DNA of 64,000 nt from assembly GCA_010604095.1 (NCBI GenBank), contig JAABLG010000005.1, positions 1 through 64,000 on the forward strand. Direction: 5' to 3'. Position numbers and translations under genes: made by a program. This DNA comes from Streptococcus vestibularis. Its GTDB lineage: Bacteria > Bacillota > Bacilli > Lactobacillales > Streptococcaceae. Of this stretch, positions 40,113 through 49,710 are shown piece after piece. The notes below the pieces were generated by a model that saw nothing but the letters and a program-made list of their open reading frames with translations, did no database searches and was not told where the DNA came from. Numbering within the stretch: position 1 is the stretch's first letter; the number at the start of each line of letters is the position of its first letter.

Positions 40113-42299
40113 ATGAATAAGCTAAAAGAAAAATTTGGCTTTGAGTTCTGGCAGAAATTCGGTAAAGCCCTCATGGTTGTTATCGCGGTTATGCCAGCAG
40201 CAGGTCTCATGATCTCTATCGGTAAAACGATTGCCATGATTAATCCAAACATGGCACCACTCGTTATTACAGGTGGATTTATTGAGCAGATTGGTTGGGG
40301 GGTTATCGGTAACCTTCACATCTTGTTTGCCCTTGCCATTGGTGGTAGTTGGGCTAAGGAACGTGCAGGAGGTGCTTTTGCAGCAGGTCTTGCCTTTATC
40401 TTGATTAACCGTATGACTGGTTCAATCTTTGGTGTTACTTCGGATATTCTTGCTGATAAGGCTGCTACAGTCCACACCATTTTTGGTCAATCAATCAAGG
40501 TGTCTGACTACTTCATCAGTGTTTTGGAAGCTCCAGCCCTTAACATGGGTGTGTTCGTAGGTATCATCTCTGGTTTCATCGGAGCTACTGCCTTCAATAA
40601 ATACTATAACTTCCGTAAATTGCCAGAAGCTTTGTCATTCTTCAATGGTAAACGTTTCGTACCATTCGTAGTCATTCTTCGTTCAGCTATTGCAGCTATC
40701 GTTCTTGCCATTGTATGGCCAGTTATCCAATCTGGAATCAACGGTTTTGGTATGTGGATTGCCAACTCAAAAGAAACTGCTCCAATTTTGGCACCGTTCT
40801 TGTTCGGTACATTGGAACGTCTTCTCTTGCCATTTGGTCTTCACCACATGTTGACTATCCCAATTAACTACACTCAATTGGGTGGTACTTATGAAGTCTT
40901 GACTGGTGCTGCAAAAGGTACTAAAGTTTTGGGTCAAGACCCACTCTGGCTCGCATGGGTTACTGACCTTGCTAATCTTAAAGGAGCTCACCCAGATCAA
41001 TACAAACACCTTCTTGAAGCCTACACACCAGCTCGTTTCAAAGTTGGTCAAATGATTGGTTCATTTGGTATTTTGATGGGTATGGTCGTAGCTATCTATC
41101 GTAACGTTGACGAAGACAAGAAACATCAATACAAAGGTATGTTGACTGCCACTGCGCTTGCAACATTCTTGACAGGGGTAACTGAACCAATCGAATACAT
41201 GTTCATGTTTGTGGCTACTCCACTTTACATCATTTACGCATTTGTACAAGGTGCTGCCTTTGCAATGGCTGACATCGTTCACCTCCGTGTTCACTCATTC
41301 GGTTCTATCGAATTCTTGACACGTACACCACTCGCTATTAACGCAGGTTTGGCGATGGATATCGTAAACTTTATTTGGGTAACTGTACTCTTTGGTGTTA
41401 TCATGTTCTTCATCGCTAACTTCATGATTAAGAAATTTGATTACGCAACACCAGGACGTAACGGTAACTATGAACAAAACGATGATGCTCCTGCAGAATC
41501 TGCTGGATCAGCAGGTGCTGGAACAAGCTCAGCAAGTTCACAAGTTATCAATATTATCAATCTTCTTGGTGGACGTGCTAACATCGTGGACGTTGACGCA
41601 TGTATGACACGTCTCCGTGTTACTGTCAAAGACGCTGAAAAAGTTGGAACTGAAGCTCAATGGAAAGCCGAAGGGGCTATGGGTCTTGTCATGAAAGGAC
41701 AAGGTGTTCAAGCTATCTACGGTCCTAAAGCTGACGTCTTGAAATCTGATATCCAAGACGTACTTGATTCAGGTGAAGTGATTCCAGAAACACTTCCAAG
41801 CCAAATGACTGCTGTTCAAAAAGCAGAAGCTCAATTCAAAGGTGTGACTGATGAAGTGCATTCAGTCGCTGATGGTCAAGTTATCAACATCGAAGATGTT
41901 AAAGACCCAGTATTCTCACAAAAAATGATGGGTGACGGTTTCGCTGTAGAACCAGAAAACGGTAAAATCGTTTCACCAGTCGCTGGTAAAGTGACAAGTA
42001 TCTTCCCAACTAAGCACGCTCTTGGTTTGGTAACTGACAATGGTCTTGAAGTTTTGGTTCACATCGGACTTGACACTGTCAGTCTTGAAGGTAAACCATT
42101 CGACGTTAAAGTTACTGAAGGTCAAACAGTTGCTGCAGGTGACCTCTTGGTTGAAGCAAACCTTGATGCTATCCGTGAAGCAGGTCGTGAAACATCTACA
42201 GTTGTTGTCTTTACAAATGCAGATGCAATCAAGTCAGTTAAAGTAGAACATACAGGTAAATTGGCTGCTAACGCTCCAGTTGCAAAAGTAGAACTTTAA
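40113..42299 (+). CDS. PTS sugar transporter, fused EIICBA, glucose/maltose type
   Basis: 728-residue phosphotransferase permease. IIC membrane domain about 1-455; IIB about 480-560 with phospho-Cys C497 (DVDACMTRLRV); IIA about 590-728 with phospho-His H650 (VLVHIGLDTV). It imports and phosphorylates a glucose-type sugar. The closest recalled relatives are streptococcal PtsG/MalT proteins, so glucose or maltose is likely. Start at 40113 uses AGGAGG 7 nt upstream; an ATG at 40077 lies inside the operator and is rejected. Confidence 0.92.
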   Translation: MNKLKEKFGFEFWQKFGKALMVVIAVMPAAGLMISIGKTIAMINPNMAPLVITGGFIEQIGWGVIGNLHILFALAIGGSWAKERAGGAFAAGLAFILINRMTGSIFGVTSDILADKAATVHTIFGQSIKVSDYFISVLEAPALNMGVFVGIISGFIGATAFNKYYNFRKLPEALSFFNGKRFVPFVVILRSAIAAIVLAIVWPVIQSGINGFGMWIANSKETAPILAPFLFGTLERLLLPFGLHHMLTIPINYTQLGGTYEVLTGAAKGTKVLGQDPLWLAWVTDLANLKGAHPDQYKHLLEAYTPARFKVGQMIGSFGILMGMVVAIYRNVDEDKKHQYKGMLTATALATFLTGVTEPIEYMFMFVATPLYIIYAFVQGAAFAMADIVHLRVHSFGSIEFLTRTPLAINAGLAMDIVNFIWVTVLFGVIMFFIANFMIKKFDYATPGRNGNYEQNDDAPAESAGSAGAGTSSASSQVINIINLLGGRANIVDVDACMTRLRVTVKDAEKVGTEAQWKAEGAMGLVMKGQGVQAIYGPKADVLKSDIQDVLDSGEVIPETLPSQMTAVQKAEAQFKGVTDEVHSVADGQVINIEDVKDPVFSQKMMGDGFAVEPENGKIVSPVAGKVTSIFPTKHALGLVTDNGLEVLVHIGLDTVSLEGKPFDVKVTEGQTVAAGDLLVEANLDAIREAGRETSTVVVFTNADAIKSVKVEHTGKLAANAPVAKVEL

Positions 42300-42312
42300 T
42301 TTGCTAAACGAT

Positions 42313-42346
42313 AAACAAGCAGACAGCCCTTGGGCTGTTTTGTTTG
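42313..42346 (+). terminator. PTS gene terminator
   Basis: AAACAAGC..ACAGCC/GGCTGT..TTGTTT stem with T-rich 3' side. Confidence 0.8.
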
Positions 42347-42396
42347 TAAATGACCCTATGTCATTTCTAGATGCAAGTCAGAAGAGGGATAAACTT

Positions 42397-43212
42397 ATGA
42401 AATTTCTAACTTTAAACACTCACAGTTGGATGGAAGAAGATGCAGAAGGGAAATTCCAAACCTTAAAGGAACAGATCCTAAAGGCTCAGTATGATATTAT
42501 TTGCTTCCAGGAAGTTAATCAAGAAATAGAGACTTCTGTTGTGGACACGGATGCTTACTATCATGCGCTTCCATCCGCAACACCAATCCACCAAGATCAC
42601 TTTGTCCGTCTTCTTGTGGAAAAGTTAGCTGAAGAAGGGCTTCAATACCATTGGACTTGGGCCTATAATCACATTGGTTATGATCACCTTAATGAGGGGG
42701 TTGCCGTCTTGTCACGTCAACCATTGACAGCGAGTGAAATCTTGGTTTCAGATGTTGATGATCCAACTGACTACCATACACGCCGTGTAGCAGTTGCTGA
42801 AACTACTGTAGATGGCCAAGAAGTTGCTGTTGCTAGTGTTCACCTTTCATGGTGGGACAAAGGTTTCCAAGAAGAGTGGGCACGTATTGAAGAACGTTTC
42901 AAAGCTATTGGGAAACCGCTCATTCTAGCAGGTGACTTTAACAACCCAGCAGGTCGCGAAGGGCATAAAGCCATTTTGGCTAGCTCGCTCAATCTTCAAG
43001 ATAGTTTTGAAGTAGCTAAAGAAACAACTGGTAGCTATACAGTTGGACCAGGTATCGATGGCTGGAAGGGCAATGAAGAGCCTTTACGTATCGATTATGT
43101 TTTTGCTAGCCAAGATTGGACAGTAGAGCGCCTTAGTGTGATTTTTGATGGCAATAACCAACCTTTGGTAAGTGACCACTACGGTCTTGAAGCAGAATTA
43201 ACATTTAAGTAG
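42397..43212 (+). CDS. endonuclease/exonuclease/phosphatase family hydrolase
   Basis: 271 residues with the EEP fold signatures: N7 in TLNTHSW, metal-binding E in ICFQEVNQE, HLSWWDKGF, GDFNNPAGR, and the terminal DYVFAS and SDHYGLEAE (catalytic Asp-His). The substrate could be a nucleic acid, sphingomyelin-like lipid or sugar phosphate; no signal peptide is seen, so it is cytoplasmic. Start at 42397 follows GAGGGA; a 32-codon extension would cross the upstream terminator. Its place between a PTS gene and pgi hints at sugar metabolism but does not prove it. Confidence 0.85.
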   Translation: MKFLTLNTHSWMEEDAEGKFQTLKEQILKAQYDIICFQEVNQEIETSVVDTDAYYHALPSATPIHQDHFVRLLVEKLAEEGLQYHWTWAYNHIGYDHLNEGVAVLSRQPLTASEILVSDVDDPTDYHTRRVAVAETTVDGQEVAVASVHLSWWDKGFQEEWARIEERFKAIGKPLILAGDFNNPAGREGHKAILASSLNLQDSFEVAKETTGSYTVGPGIDGWKGNEEPLRIDYVFASQDWTVERLSVIFDGNNQPLVSDHYGLEAELTFK

Positions 43213-43315
43213 AAACGGTATCCTATTATGACCTAATAAGGGTAAAAAACATTGTCAAAAGACAAATAAAAGAGTAAACTAGAAGCTATAATTGAATTTT
43301 TATAAGGAGAGACTA

Positions 43316-44665
43316 ATGGCTCATATTACATTTGATTATTCAAAAGTTTTGGATAAATTTGTAGCACCACACGAAGTGGACAACCTTCAAGCACAAGTAA
43401 CAGTAGCAGACGAAATGATTCGCAAAGGAACTGGCCCAGGGGCAGACTTCCTTGGATGGCGTGACCTTCCAGAAAACTACGATCGTGAAGAATTTGATCG
43501 TATTTTGAAGGCTGCTGAAAAAATCAAAGAAGAAAGCGAAGTTTTGGTTGTTATCGGTATCGGTGGTTCTTACCTTGGTGCCAAAGCAGCCATTGACTTC
43601 TTGAACCATCACTTTGCTAACCTTCAAACAAAAGAAGAACGCAAAGCACCACAAATCGTTTACGCTGGTAACTCAATTTCATCAACATATCTTGCAGACT
43701 TGCTTGAGTATGTTGAAGATAAAGACTTCTCAGTTAACGTTATCTCTAAATCAGGTACAACAACTGAACCAGCTATCGCTTTCCGTGTTTTCAAGGAACT
43801 CCTTGTTAAGAAATACGGTCAAGAAGAAGCAAACAAACGTATCTACGCAACAACTGACCGCCAAAAAGGTGCAGTTAAAGTTGAAGCAGATGCTAACGGT
43901 TGGGAAACTTTCGTTGTTCCAGATGACATCGGTGGACGTTTCTCAGTATTGACAGCTGTAGGTCTCTTGCCAATCGCAGCTTCAGGTGCTGATATCAAAG
44001 CCCTTATGGAAGGTGCTAACGCTGCACGTAAAGAGTATTCTTCATCTAAAATCTCTGAAAACGAAGCTTACCAATACGCTGCACTTCGTAACATCCTTTA
44101 CCGTAAAGGTTACACAACTGAAATCTTGGCTAACTACGAACCATCACTTCAATACTTCTCAGAATGGTGGAAACAATTGGCTGGTGAATCTGAAGGTAAA
44201 GACCAAAGAGGTATCTACCCAACATCAGCAAACTTCTCAACAGACTTGCACTCTCTTGGACAATTTATCCAAGAAGGTACACGTAACCTCTTTGAGACAG
44301 TTGTTCGTGTGGAAAAACCACGTAAGAACGTGATTATTCCTGAATTGGAAGAAGACCTTGATGGACTTGGTTACCTCCAAGGTAAAGATGTTGACTTTGT
44401 TAACAAAAAAGCAACAGACGGTGTTCTTCTTGCTCACACAGATGGTGACGTGCCAAATATGTTCATCACTATCCCTGAACAAGATGCCTTTACATTGGGT
44501 TACATCATCTACTTCTTTGAAATTGCGATTGCTCTTTCAGGATACTTGAATGCTGTTAATCCATTTAACCAACCAGGTGTAGAAGCTTACAAGAAAAACA
44601 TGTTTGCTCTTCTTGGAAAACCAGGATTTGAAGAACTTGGAGCAGAACTTAACGCTCGCTTGTAA
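43316..44665 (+). CDS. pgi: glucose-6-phosphate isomerase
   Basis: 449-residue glycolytic enzyme interconverting glucose-6-phosphate and fructose-6-phosphate. Typical Firmicute length. GGSYLGAKA, the phosphosugar-binding [26 protein letters not shown] and the C-terminal [19 protein letters not shown] signature are present. Start at 43316 follows AAGGAGA. TATAAT occurs at 43287-43292. Codons are strongly biased, fitting a highly expressed gene. Confidence 0.98.
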   Translation: MAHITFDYSKVLDKFVAPHEVDNLQAQVTVADEMIRKGTGPGADFLGWRDLPENYDREEFDRILKAAEKIKEESEVLVVIGIGGSYLGAKAAIDFLNHHFANLQTKEERKAPQIVYAGNSISSTYLADLLEYVEDKDFSVNVISKSGTTTEPAIAFRVFKELLVKKYGQEEANKRIYATTDRQKGAVKVEADANGWETFVVPDDIGGRFSVLTAVGLLPIAASGADIKALMEGANAARKEYSSSKISENEAYQYAALRNILYRKGYTTEILANYEPSLQYFSEWWKQLAGESEGKDQRGIYPTSANFSTDLHSLGQFIQEGTRNLFETVVRVEKPRKNVIIPELEEDLDGLGYLQGKDVDFVNKKATDGVLLAHTDGDVPNMFITIPEQDAFTLGYIIYFFEIAIALSGYLNAVNPFNQPGVEAYKKNMFALLGKPGFEELGAELNARL

Positions 44666-44674
44666 TTATCAGAT

Positions 44675-44703
44675 AAGATCAGCTTTGGCTGGTCTTTTTT
44701 TAT
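44675..44703 (+). terminator. pgi terminator
   Basis: AAGATCAGC/GCTGGTCTT hairpin with long T run. Confidence 0.9.
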
Positions 44704-44761
44704 CCATTTGTAGGCTAAAACTCTCCATTAATTATTTCTTGTAGGTTAATTTACGATTTTT

Positions 44762-44781
44762 GTTTTAAACATGTTTGAACC
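44762..44781. promoter_or_regulatory. imperfect palindrome upstream of rgg-like gene
   Basis: Symmetry around AAACATGTTT; 8 of 10 half-site positions pair. It lies about 45 bp before an extended -10 (TG-C-TATAAT, 44827-44832). It could be an operator for the downstream regulator; this is inference. Confidence 0.4.
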
Positions 44782-44856
44782 GGCTAGTTGGGTTTTATGA
44801 CTCTTTAATTTAGGGATGATTGTTGCTATAATTAATTCATCATAGGAGGATGGATT

Positions 44857-45729
44857 ATGATTGGACCTACGGAAATGGGTGCTTTATTGAAAAAAATTCG
44901 TTTATCAAAGAATTTAACATTGAAAGAACTTGCTAGTGATTATTTATCAGTATCTTTCCTATCCAAGTTTGAACGTGGAGAATCTGATATCTCATTATCT
45001 AGATTTTTTCTTTTGTTAGATAAGTTGGATGTCAGTATTGAAGAGTTCTATGGCATTTTATATCAAGATAATCCAACTCATACCGAAAAGTTATTAGAAA
45101 ATGCTAGTAAGGCGTATTATCAAAACGATGTTTTATTGTTACAGAAGTATGCAGGAGAAGAGCGTCATAAATTTGAGCTCACACAAGAAAAATCATTTCT
45201 CTATAACAGTATTATGCTAGAATCTTTTTCGGCAAGTGTTTCCAATAAAGAAGTTGATGAAAATAAGATAAGGGAGTTAACAGACTATCTTTTTAGCATT
45301 GAACAATGGGGAAAAAGAGAGTTAATCATATTCGGAAATAGTATGTCATTTATTTCCACCCAGACACTTAATATTTTGACCAAGGAGATAGTGTATAGAA
45401 CTAGCCTTTTTGGAAATAGCGACTCAAATCAAAGAGTTCGACTTAGTCTTCTCATTAATGCAGCTTATGAATTTTTACGACGTGATGAATTAGATTCTGC
45501 GAAATACTATTTAGATTTAGTCAATGATATTGGAATTCCTGAGGTTTTATTATATGAAAGACATGAGTTGATATTTGTAATGGGGTTCTACTTGATAAAG
45601 TCGGGTGAAGTTGCTGAAGGAAGAAATCTAATTGAGGGGTGTTTAGAAACACTTAGAAATTTAGGTGCAGAAAAGTTATTGCTTATGAAGGATGCGGAGT
45701 ATCAAGAGTTGCTGAATTCCACTATATGA
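44857..45729 (+). CDS. Rgg/GadR/MutR-family transcriptional regulator
   Basis: 290 residues. N-terminal helix-turn-helix (about 8-62, LLKKIRLSKNLTLKELASDYLSVSFLSKFERGESDISLSR region) followed by a helical repeat domain of the Rgg type, which in relatives binds short peptides or other ligands. AGGAGG precedes the start. A stem-loop separates it from the ABC exporter gene downstream, its probable target. No short hydrophobic peptide gene was found beside it. The gene is visibly more AT-rich than neighbours, suggesting acquisition. Confidence 0.85.
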   Translation: MIGPTEMGALLKKIRLSKNLTLKELASDYLSVSFLSKFERGESDISLSRFFLLLDKLDVSIEEFYGILYQDNPTHTEKLLENASKAYYQNDVLLLQKYAGEERHKFELTQEKSFLYNSIMLESFSASVSNKEVDENKIRELTDYLFSIEQWGKRELIIFGNSMSFISTQTLNILTKEIVYRTSLFGNSDSNQRVRLSLLINAAYEFLRRDELDSAKYYLDLVNDIGIPEVLLYERHELIFVMGFYLIKSGEVAEGRNLIEGCLETLRNLGAEKLLLMKDAEYQELLNSTI

Positions 45730-45768
45730 CAATTTTATAGAATGAGCAAAAAAATAGGATAAACTAAG

Positions 45769-45797
45769 ACCATAGTACAACATCACTATGGTTTTTA
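45769..45797 (+). terminator. terminator of rgg-like gene
   Basis: Perfect 8-bp stem ACCATAGT/ACTATGGT followed by TTTTT. Confidence 0.88.
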
Positions 45798-45849
45798 AAT
45801 TTCAATGGATACAAGGTATTCCAATGTCTTCGATTTATCCAACTAGCTA

Positions 45850-45855
45850 TATACT
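45850..45855 (+). promoter_or_regulatory. possible -10 of ABC exporter gene
   Basis: TATACT, 28 bp before the start; no good -35, as expected for an activator-dependent promoter. Confidence 0.4.
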
Positions 45856-45882
45856 AAGGTGATGTAGATTGTGAGGAAGTCT

Positions 45883-47460
45883 ATGAGAACCCATATTCTT
45901 AAATACAAGTATGAAAACTTAGTTCATATCTTACTGTTAGCGCTGAATGCCGCTATTTTTGTGAGTGCTTCGGTTACTTTAGCTTTAATGACTAATCAGC
46001 TGGTATCAAAGCAAATCCAATCTTTTTTGGCCTTATTAGGTCTGGAGGTAGGACTTTACGTTATTTATTTAGTTTTGAATTATATTATCACAGTTCATCA
46101 GGCAAAATTAATTCAGAAGATGTCTTTGGTGATTCGGCAATCTTATCTTAGTAAAATTACTCATCATTCTTTTAGTGAATTCAGAAAGATTGATATTGGA
46201 GAACATCTCTCAGTATTAAATAATGATATTCAATTGATTGAATCGAACGGCTTTACAAGTATTTATATCCTTTGTTCAACGGTTTTTACTACCTTATTTT
46301 CGATTATCGCCTTATTAAGTTATGATGTAAGGATTGTTCTGTTAGTCATTTTATTAACTTTGTGCCTGACTTATCTTCCTAAACCATTTGCCACTAAAAT
46401 GCAGAAAGCAATGGAGAGATTTTCCAAAGCGAATGAGGAACTTGTCTCAGGAATAAGTGACCAGTTATATGGATATGCAGATGTTTATTACGCCAGTCGT
46501 AAACATATTTTTCTTAGACAAGTGAAATCTATTGTTGAGGACTATATTTCCCAGAAAATCATTTATACAAAAAGGAGCACTAGTACAGAGACTCTGATGT
46601 CCTTGTTTTCAGTCATCGCTCAGATGTTGATACTACTCTTAACCGGTTTGTTAATTATTTTTGGGAATATTGCTGTAGGTACCATTGCTTCTGTGGGTCA
46701 GATTTCAGGTAACATATTTAACTCTCTATCAACTATTAATCAGCTACAAGTAACCATTAAGTCTGTTGAACCTATCTTAAGAAAATTCGAAGATTATCCT
46801 ACGGTCTCAAAGTCTGACCTACCTATTTTTCAGGATATTAATTTTGAGAATGTGCGTTATTCTTTTGGAGAAAATGCTATTATTAAGGGATTCACTCAAA
46901 CCTTTAAAGAGGGAGGTAAATACGCTATTACTGGATGCTCAGGTAGTGGGAAGTCAACCCTGATTAATTTGCTCCTAGGAAATCTTAAAGATTATGAAGG
47001 AAAAATCTTGTTTGGAAAATTGGAGTCAAAAGAGATTGATGAGAATTCAATCGTGTCTTCATGTGCCTATGTTGGGAGTCAAACCCATATTTATAATGAC
47101 ACCTTGAGGAATAATCTAACTCTTTGGAATGATGCTATTACTGATACGCACATCAAGGAAGCTCTTGAAAGAGTTAATCTTTTATCTTTCCTAAGTCGTA
47201 TAGATGAGCAAGTAAATGATGGAAGCTTTTCGGAGGGACAAAAACAAAGAATAGGTCTTATAAGAGCATTCTTAAAAGGAAGTTCAGTTGTGATTTTTGA
47301 TGAAGCTACTGCAAATCTTGACCATGATAATGCTACTCGTATTGAGTACCAATTATTAAGTGATCCCGATATCACTTTTATCACGGTTACCCACCATCTT
47401 ATAAAGGGAAATGAACTATATTTTGATAAGATTGTTCGTTTGGGAGAGAGTGATGAGTAG
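45883..47460 (+). CDS. ABC exporter, fused membrane and ATPase domains
   Basis: 525-residue half-transporter. N-terminal membrane domain with about six helices (1-310), C-terminal ATPase: Walker A GCSGSGKST, Q-loop YVGSQTHIYND, Walker B VVIFDEATANLD, H-loop VTHH. The signature is FSEGQKQR rather than LSGGQ. No N-terminal C39 peptidase domain, so it is not a leader-cleaving bacteriocin exporter. The start is placed at ATG 45883, with GAGGA 5 nt before it, rather than GTG 45871. Likely controlled by the adjacent Rgg-type protein; substrate unknown. AT-rich like its regulator. Confidence 0.85.
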   Translation: MRTHILKYKYENLVHILLLALNAAIFVSASVTLALMTNQLVSKQIQSFLALLGLEVGLYVIYLVLNYIITVHQAKLIQKMSLVIRQSYLSKITHHSFSEFRKIDIGEHLSVLNNDIQLIESNGFTSIYILCSTVFTTLFSIIALLSYDVRIVLLVILLTLCLTYLPKPFATKMQKAMERFSKANEELVSGISDQLYGYADVYYASRKHIFLRQVKSIVEDYISQKIIYTKRSTSTETLMSLFSVIAQMLILLLTGLLIIFGNIAVGTIASVGQISGNIFNSLSTINQLQVTIKSVEPILRKFEDYPTVSKSDLPIFQDINFENVRYSFGENAIIKGFTQTFKEGGKYAITGCSGSGKSTLINLLLGNLKDYEGKILFGKLESKEIDENSIVSSCAYVGSQTHIYNDTLRNNLTLWNDAITDTHIKEALERVNLLSFLSRIDEQVNDGSFSEGQKQRIGLIRAFLKGSSVVIFDEATANLDHDNATRIEYQLLSDPDITFITVTHHLIKGNELYFDKIVRLGESDE

Positions 47461-47497
47461 ATGTTTTGTAAGCTAAGTGGTTCGTCTTTATTTCAAT

Positions 47498-47526
47498 TTT
47501 ACTAACGGCAGTCAAAGTGCTATAAT
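47498..47526 (+). promoter_or_regulatory. yebC promoter
   Basis: TTTACT and extended TG-C-TATAAT with 17-bp spacing; transcription start near 47533. Confidence 0.75.
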
Positions 47527-47583
47527 GTAAAGGATTGTGAATTTAGCGTGTTTTGCTATTTTCAAAAAAGAAAAAAACAAATC

Positions 47584-47603
47584 AGAGATGTCAGAACATC
47601 TCT
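47584..47603 (+). promoter_or_regulatory. hairpin just before yebC ribosome site
   Basis: Perfect 8-bp stem AGAGATGT/ACATCTCT with CAGA loop, ending 5 nt before the GAGGTG ribosome site. It may affect ribosome loading; no T run. Confidence 0.5.
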
Positions 47604-47620
47604 TAGAAGAGGTGAATCCC

Positions 47621-48337
47621 ATGGGACGTAAATGGGCTAATATCGTTGCTAAGAAAACTGCTAAAGATGGTGCTAACTCAAAGGTTTACGCTAAGTTTGG
47701 TGTTGAAATCTATGTAGCTGCTAAACAAGGTGAACCAGATCCAGAATCAAACTCAGCTTTGAAATTCGTTTTGGAACGTGCTAAACAAGCACAAGTGCCA
47801 AAACACGTTATTGATAAGGCCATTGATAAAGCCAAAGGTAACACAGATGAAACTTTCGTTGAGGGGCGTTATGAAGGATTTGGGCCTAATGGTTCTATGA
47901 TCATCGTAGATACTTTGACTTCAAACGTTAACCGCACAGCTGCCAATGTACGTACTGCCTTTGGTAAAAACGGTGGTAACATGGGTGCTTCAGGTTCAGT
48001 ATCATACATGTTCGATAAAAAAGGTGTTATTGTATTTGCTGGCGAAGATGCAGACGCTATCTTTGAGCAGTTGCTTGAAGCAGATGTAGACGTTGAAGAT
48101 GTAGAAGCAGAAGATGGAACAATTACTGTTTACACAGAACCAACAGACCTTCACAAAGCTTTGGAAGCTCTCCGTGCTAATGGTCAAGAGGAATTCCAAG
48201 TCACTGAACTTGAAATGATTCCACAATCTGAAGTTACTCTCGAAGGTGAAGACCTTGAGGTCTTTGAAGGACTCGTTGATGCACTTGAAGCAGATGACGA
48301 TGTTCAAAAAGTTTATCATAACGTAGCAGACTTGTAA
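47621..48337 (+). CDS. yebC: YebC/PmpR-family protein
   Basis: 238-residue TACO1/YebC family protein, found in nearly all bacteria. [27 protein letters not shown] is the family hallmark. Long treated as a DNA-binding regulator; newer work on relatives links the family to translation of proline-rich or similar stalling sequences. The start at 47621 is the conserved N-terminus, with GAGGTG upstream. Monocistronic with terminator. Confidence 0.95.
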   Translation: MGRKWANIVAKKTAKDGANSKVYAKFGVEIYVAAKQGEPDPESNSALKFVLERAKQAQVPKHVIDKAIDKAKGNTDETFVEGRYEGFGPNGSMIIVDTLTSNVNRTAANVRTAFGKNGGNMGASGSVSYMFDKKGVIVFAGEDADAIFEQLLEADVDVEDVEAEDGTITVYTEPTDLHKALEALRANGQEEFQVTELEMIPQSEVTLEGEDLEVFEGLVDALEADDDVQKVYHNVADL

Positions 48338-48344
48338 TGTGATT

Positions 48345-48376
48345 AAACACTTTCCTCAGAATGGAAAGTGTTTTTA
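48345..48376 (+). terminator. yebC terminator
   Basis: Perfect 11-bp stem AAACACTTTCC/GGAAAGTGTTT plus T run. Confidence 0.92.
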
Positions 48377-48399
48377 TGTGATTTGTCTAAAGATTTGCC

Positions 48400-48428
48400 T
48401 TGCTTGTCCTGCTTTAATCTGATATAGT
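48400..48428 (+). promoter_or_regulatory. yajC promoter
   Basis: TTGCTT and TATAGT with 17-bp spacing, 34 bp before the start. Confidence 0.65.
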
Positions 48429-48462
48429 AGTAGCCAAGTGAATTATTGGAGGAACACGAAAT

Positions 48463-48801
48463 ATGAAAATAATACCTATTCTTGCTATTTATGTGATTGC
48501 ATTTATTGCTTACATCGCTTATAGCCGTCGTCGTCAGGCAAAAGCTCAAGAAGACCGCTTTTCAGGTCTTGCTAAAGGTGCTGAAGTTGAAACAATTGGT
48601 GGTTTAATTGCTATCGTTGATGAGGTTGATAAAGAAAATAATCGTATCGTTTTGGATGCTGAAGGTGTTTTCTTGACCTTCGATTTGAGCCGTTCAATCA
48701 TGAAAGTGATTACGCCTGCACCAAGTTTAGAAAAAACAGAAACTAGTGAAGAGACTGTCATTGAAGAAGATTCAGCCATTGAGTCTTCTGATGAAAAGTA
48801 A
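48463..48801 (+). CDS. yajC: preprotein translocase subunit YajC
   Basis: 112 residues: one N-terminal membrane helix (about 3-20), then a basic stretch SRRRQAKAQ, the YajC core GLAKGAEVETIGGLIAIVDEV, and an acidic Glu-rich tail. YajC associates with SecDF/YidC at the Sec translocon. Good ribosome site TGGAGGA. Followed by a terminator before uppS. Confidence 0.93.
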   Translation: MKIIPILAIYVIAFIAYIAYSRRRQAKAQEDRFSGLAKGAEVETIGGLIAIVDEVDKENNRIVLDAEGVFLTFDLSRSIMKVITPAPSLEKTETSEETVIEEDSAIESSDEK

Positions 48802-48825
48802 GTTGTGAAGTTATAATTCCAATTC

Positions 48826-48858
48826 AGAGGTTGGCGACTTTTGTTCCAGCCTCTTTTT
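48826..48858 (+). terminator. yajC terminator
   Basis: AGAGGTTGG/CCAGCCTCT (one G-U) then TTTTT. Confidence 0.85.
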
Positions 48859-48909
48859 ACGTTTTCTAATCTCCCTAGTGTTAAAAACTGTTCAGAACCC
48901 CTAAAAATA

Positions 48910-48918
48910 TGGTAAAAT
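48910..48918 (+). promoter_or_regulatory. uppS operon promoter, extended -10
   Basis: TG-G-TAAAAT, 31 bp before uppS, likely driving uppS-cdsA-rseP. Confidence 0.55.
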
Positions 48919-48948
48919 AAAGGGTAAACTATATTTAGAGGATATTCC

Positions 48949-49698
48949 ATGTTTAAATTTAGAAAAAAATCTCATCAAGAGGTTCTAGACAAGATTCCTA
49001 ACCATATTGGTATTATTATGGATGGGAACGGCCGTTGGGCTAAAAAGCGTCTGCAACCACGTGTGATGGGTCATAAGGCTGGGATGGATGCTTTGCAAAA
49101 GGTAACCATCGAAGCGTCACAACTTGGAGTCAAGGTGTTGACGGTTTATGCCTTTTCAACGGAGAACTGGTCACGCCCACAAGATGAAGTAAAATTCATC
49201 ATGAATTTGCCAGTTGAATTTTTTAACAAATATGTACCAGAATTAGACAAAAACAATGTTCGTATTTTGACGATTGGGGATAATAGTCGTCTACCTAAGG
49301 AAACTTTGGAGGCTCTTGAAAAGGCGGTTGAGCAGACTAAACATAATTCAGGTCTGGTTCTTAACTTTGCGCTTAATTATGGTGGCCGTGCGGAGATTGT
49401 GTCTGCTGTTCAAGCCATTGCTAAAGAAGTTGAAGCAGGTAAACTTAGTTCTGAGGCTATTGATGAAGATCTTATTGCAAAGCATTTGATGACGGATAAG
49501 TTGCCGTACCTCTACCGTGATCCGGATTTGATTATTCGTACGAGTGGGGAGCTTCGTCTAAGTAATTTCTTACCTTGGCAGTCTGCCTACAGTGAGTTCT
49601 ACTTCACAGATGTTTTCTGGCCAGATTTTGACCAGAAAGGGCTACGCCAAGCCATCTCTGACTACAATAAACGTCACCGTCGCTTCGGTGGTGTCTAG
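48949..49698 (+). CDS. uppS: undecaprenyl diphosphate synthase (isoprenyl transferase)
   Basis: 249-residue cis-prenyltransferase making the C55 undecaprenyl diphosphate carrier from farnesyl and isopentenyl diphosphates. Catalytic D25 in IMDGNGRWAKKR, VYAFSTENWSRP, NFALNYGGRAEI and the C-terminal PDLIIRTSGELRLSNFLPWQ motif are intact. Start follows AGAGGA. cdsA begins 12 bp after its stop. Confidence 0.97.
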   Translation: MFKFRKKSHQEVLDKIPNHIGIIMDGNGRWAKKRLQPRVMGHKAGMDALQKVTIEASQLGVKVLTVYAFSTENWSRPQDEVKFIMNLPVEFFNKYVPELDKNNVRILTIGDNSRLPKETLEALEKAVEQTKHNSGLVLNFALNYGGRAEIVSAVQAIAKEVEAGKLSSEAIDEDLIAKHLMTDKLPYLYRDPDLIIRTSGELRLSNFLPWQSAYSEFYFTDVFWPDFDQKGLRQAISDYNKRHRRFGGV

Positions 49699-49710
49699 AA
49701 AGGACCTCTC

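Noticed and set aside
44703..44856. Divergent SHP-type pheromone gene upstream of the Rgg-type regulator
   Set aside because: Minus-strand frames are 3, 8 and about 19 codons, without ribosome sites or a typical hydrophobic peptide.
45730..45882. Short peptide genes between the Rgg-type regulator and the ABC exporter (for example 12-13 codon frames from about 45804 and 45825)
   Set aside because: No ribosome site, not hydrophobic, and they overlap the terminator and promoter region.
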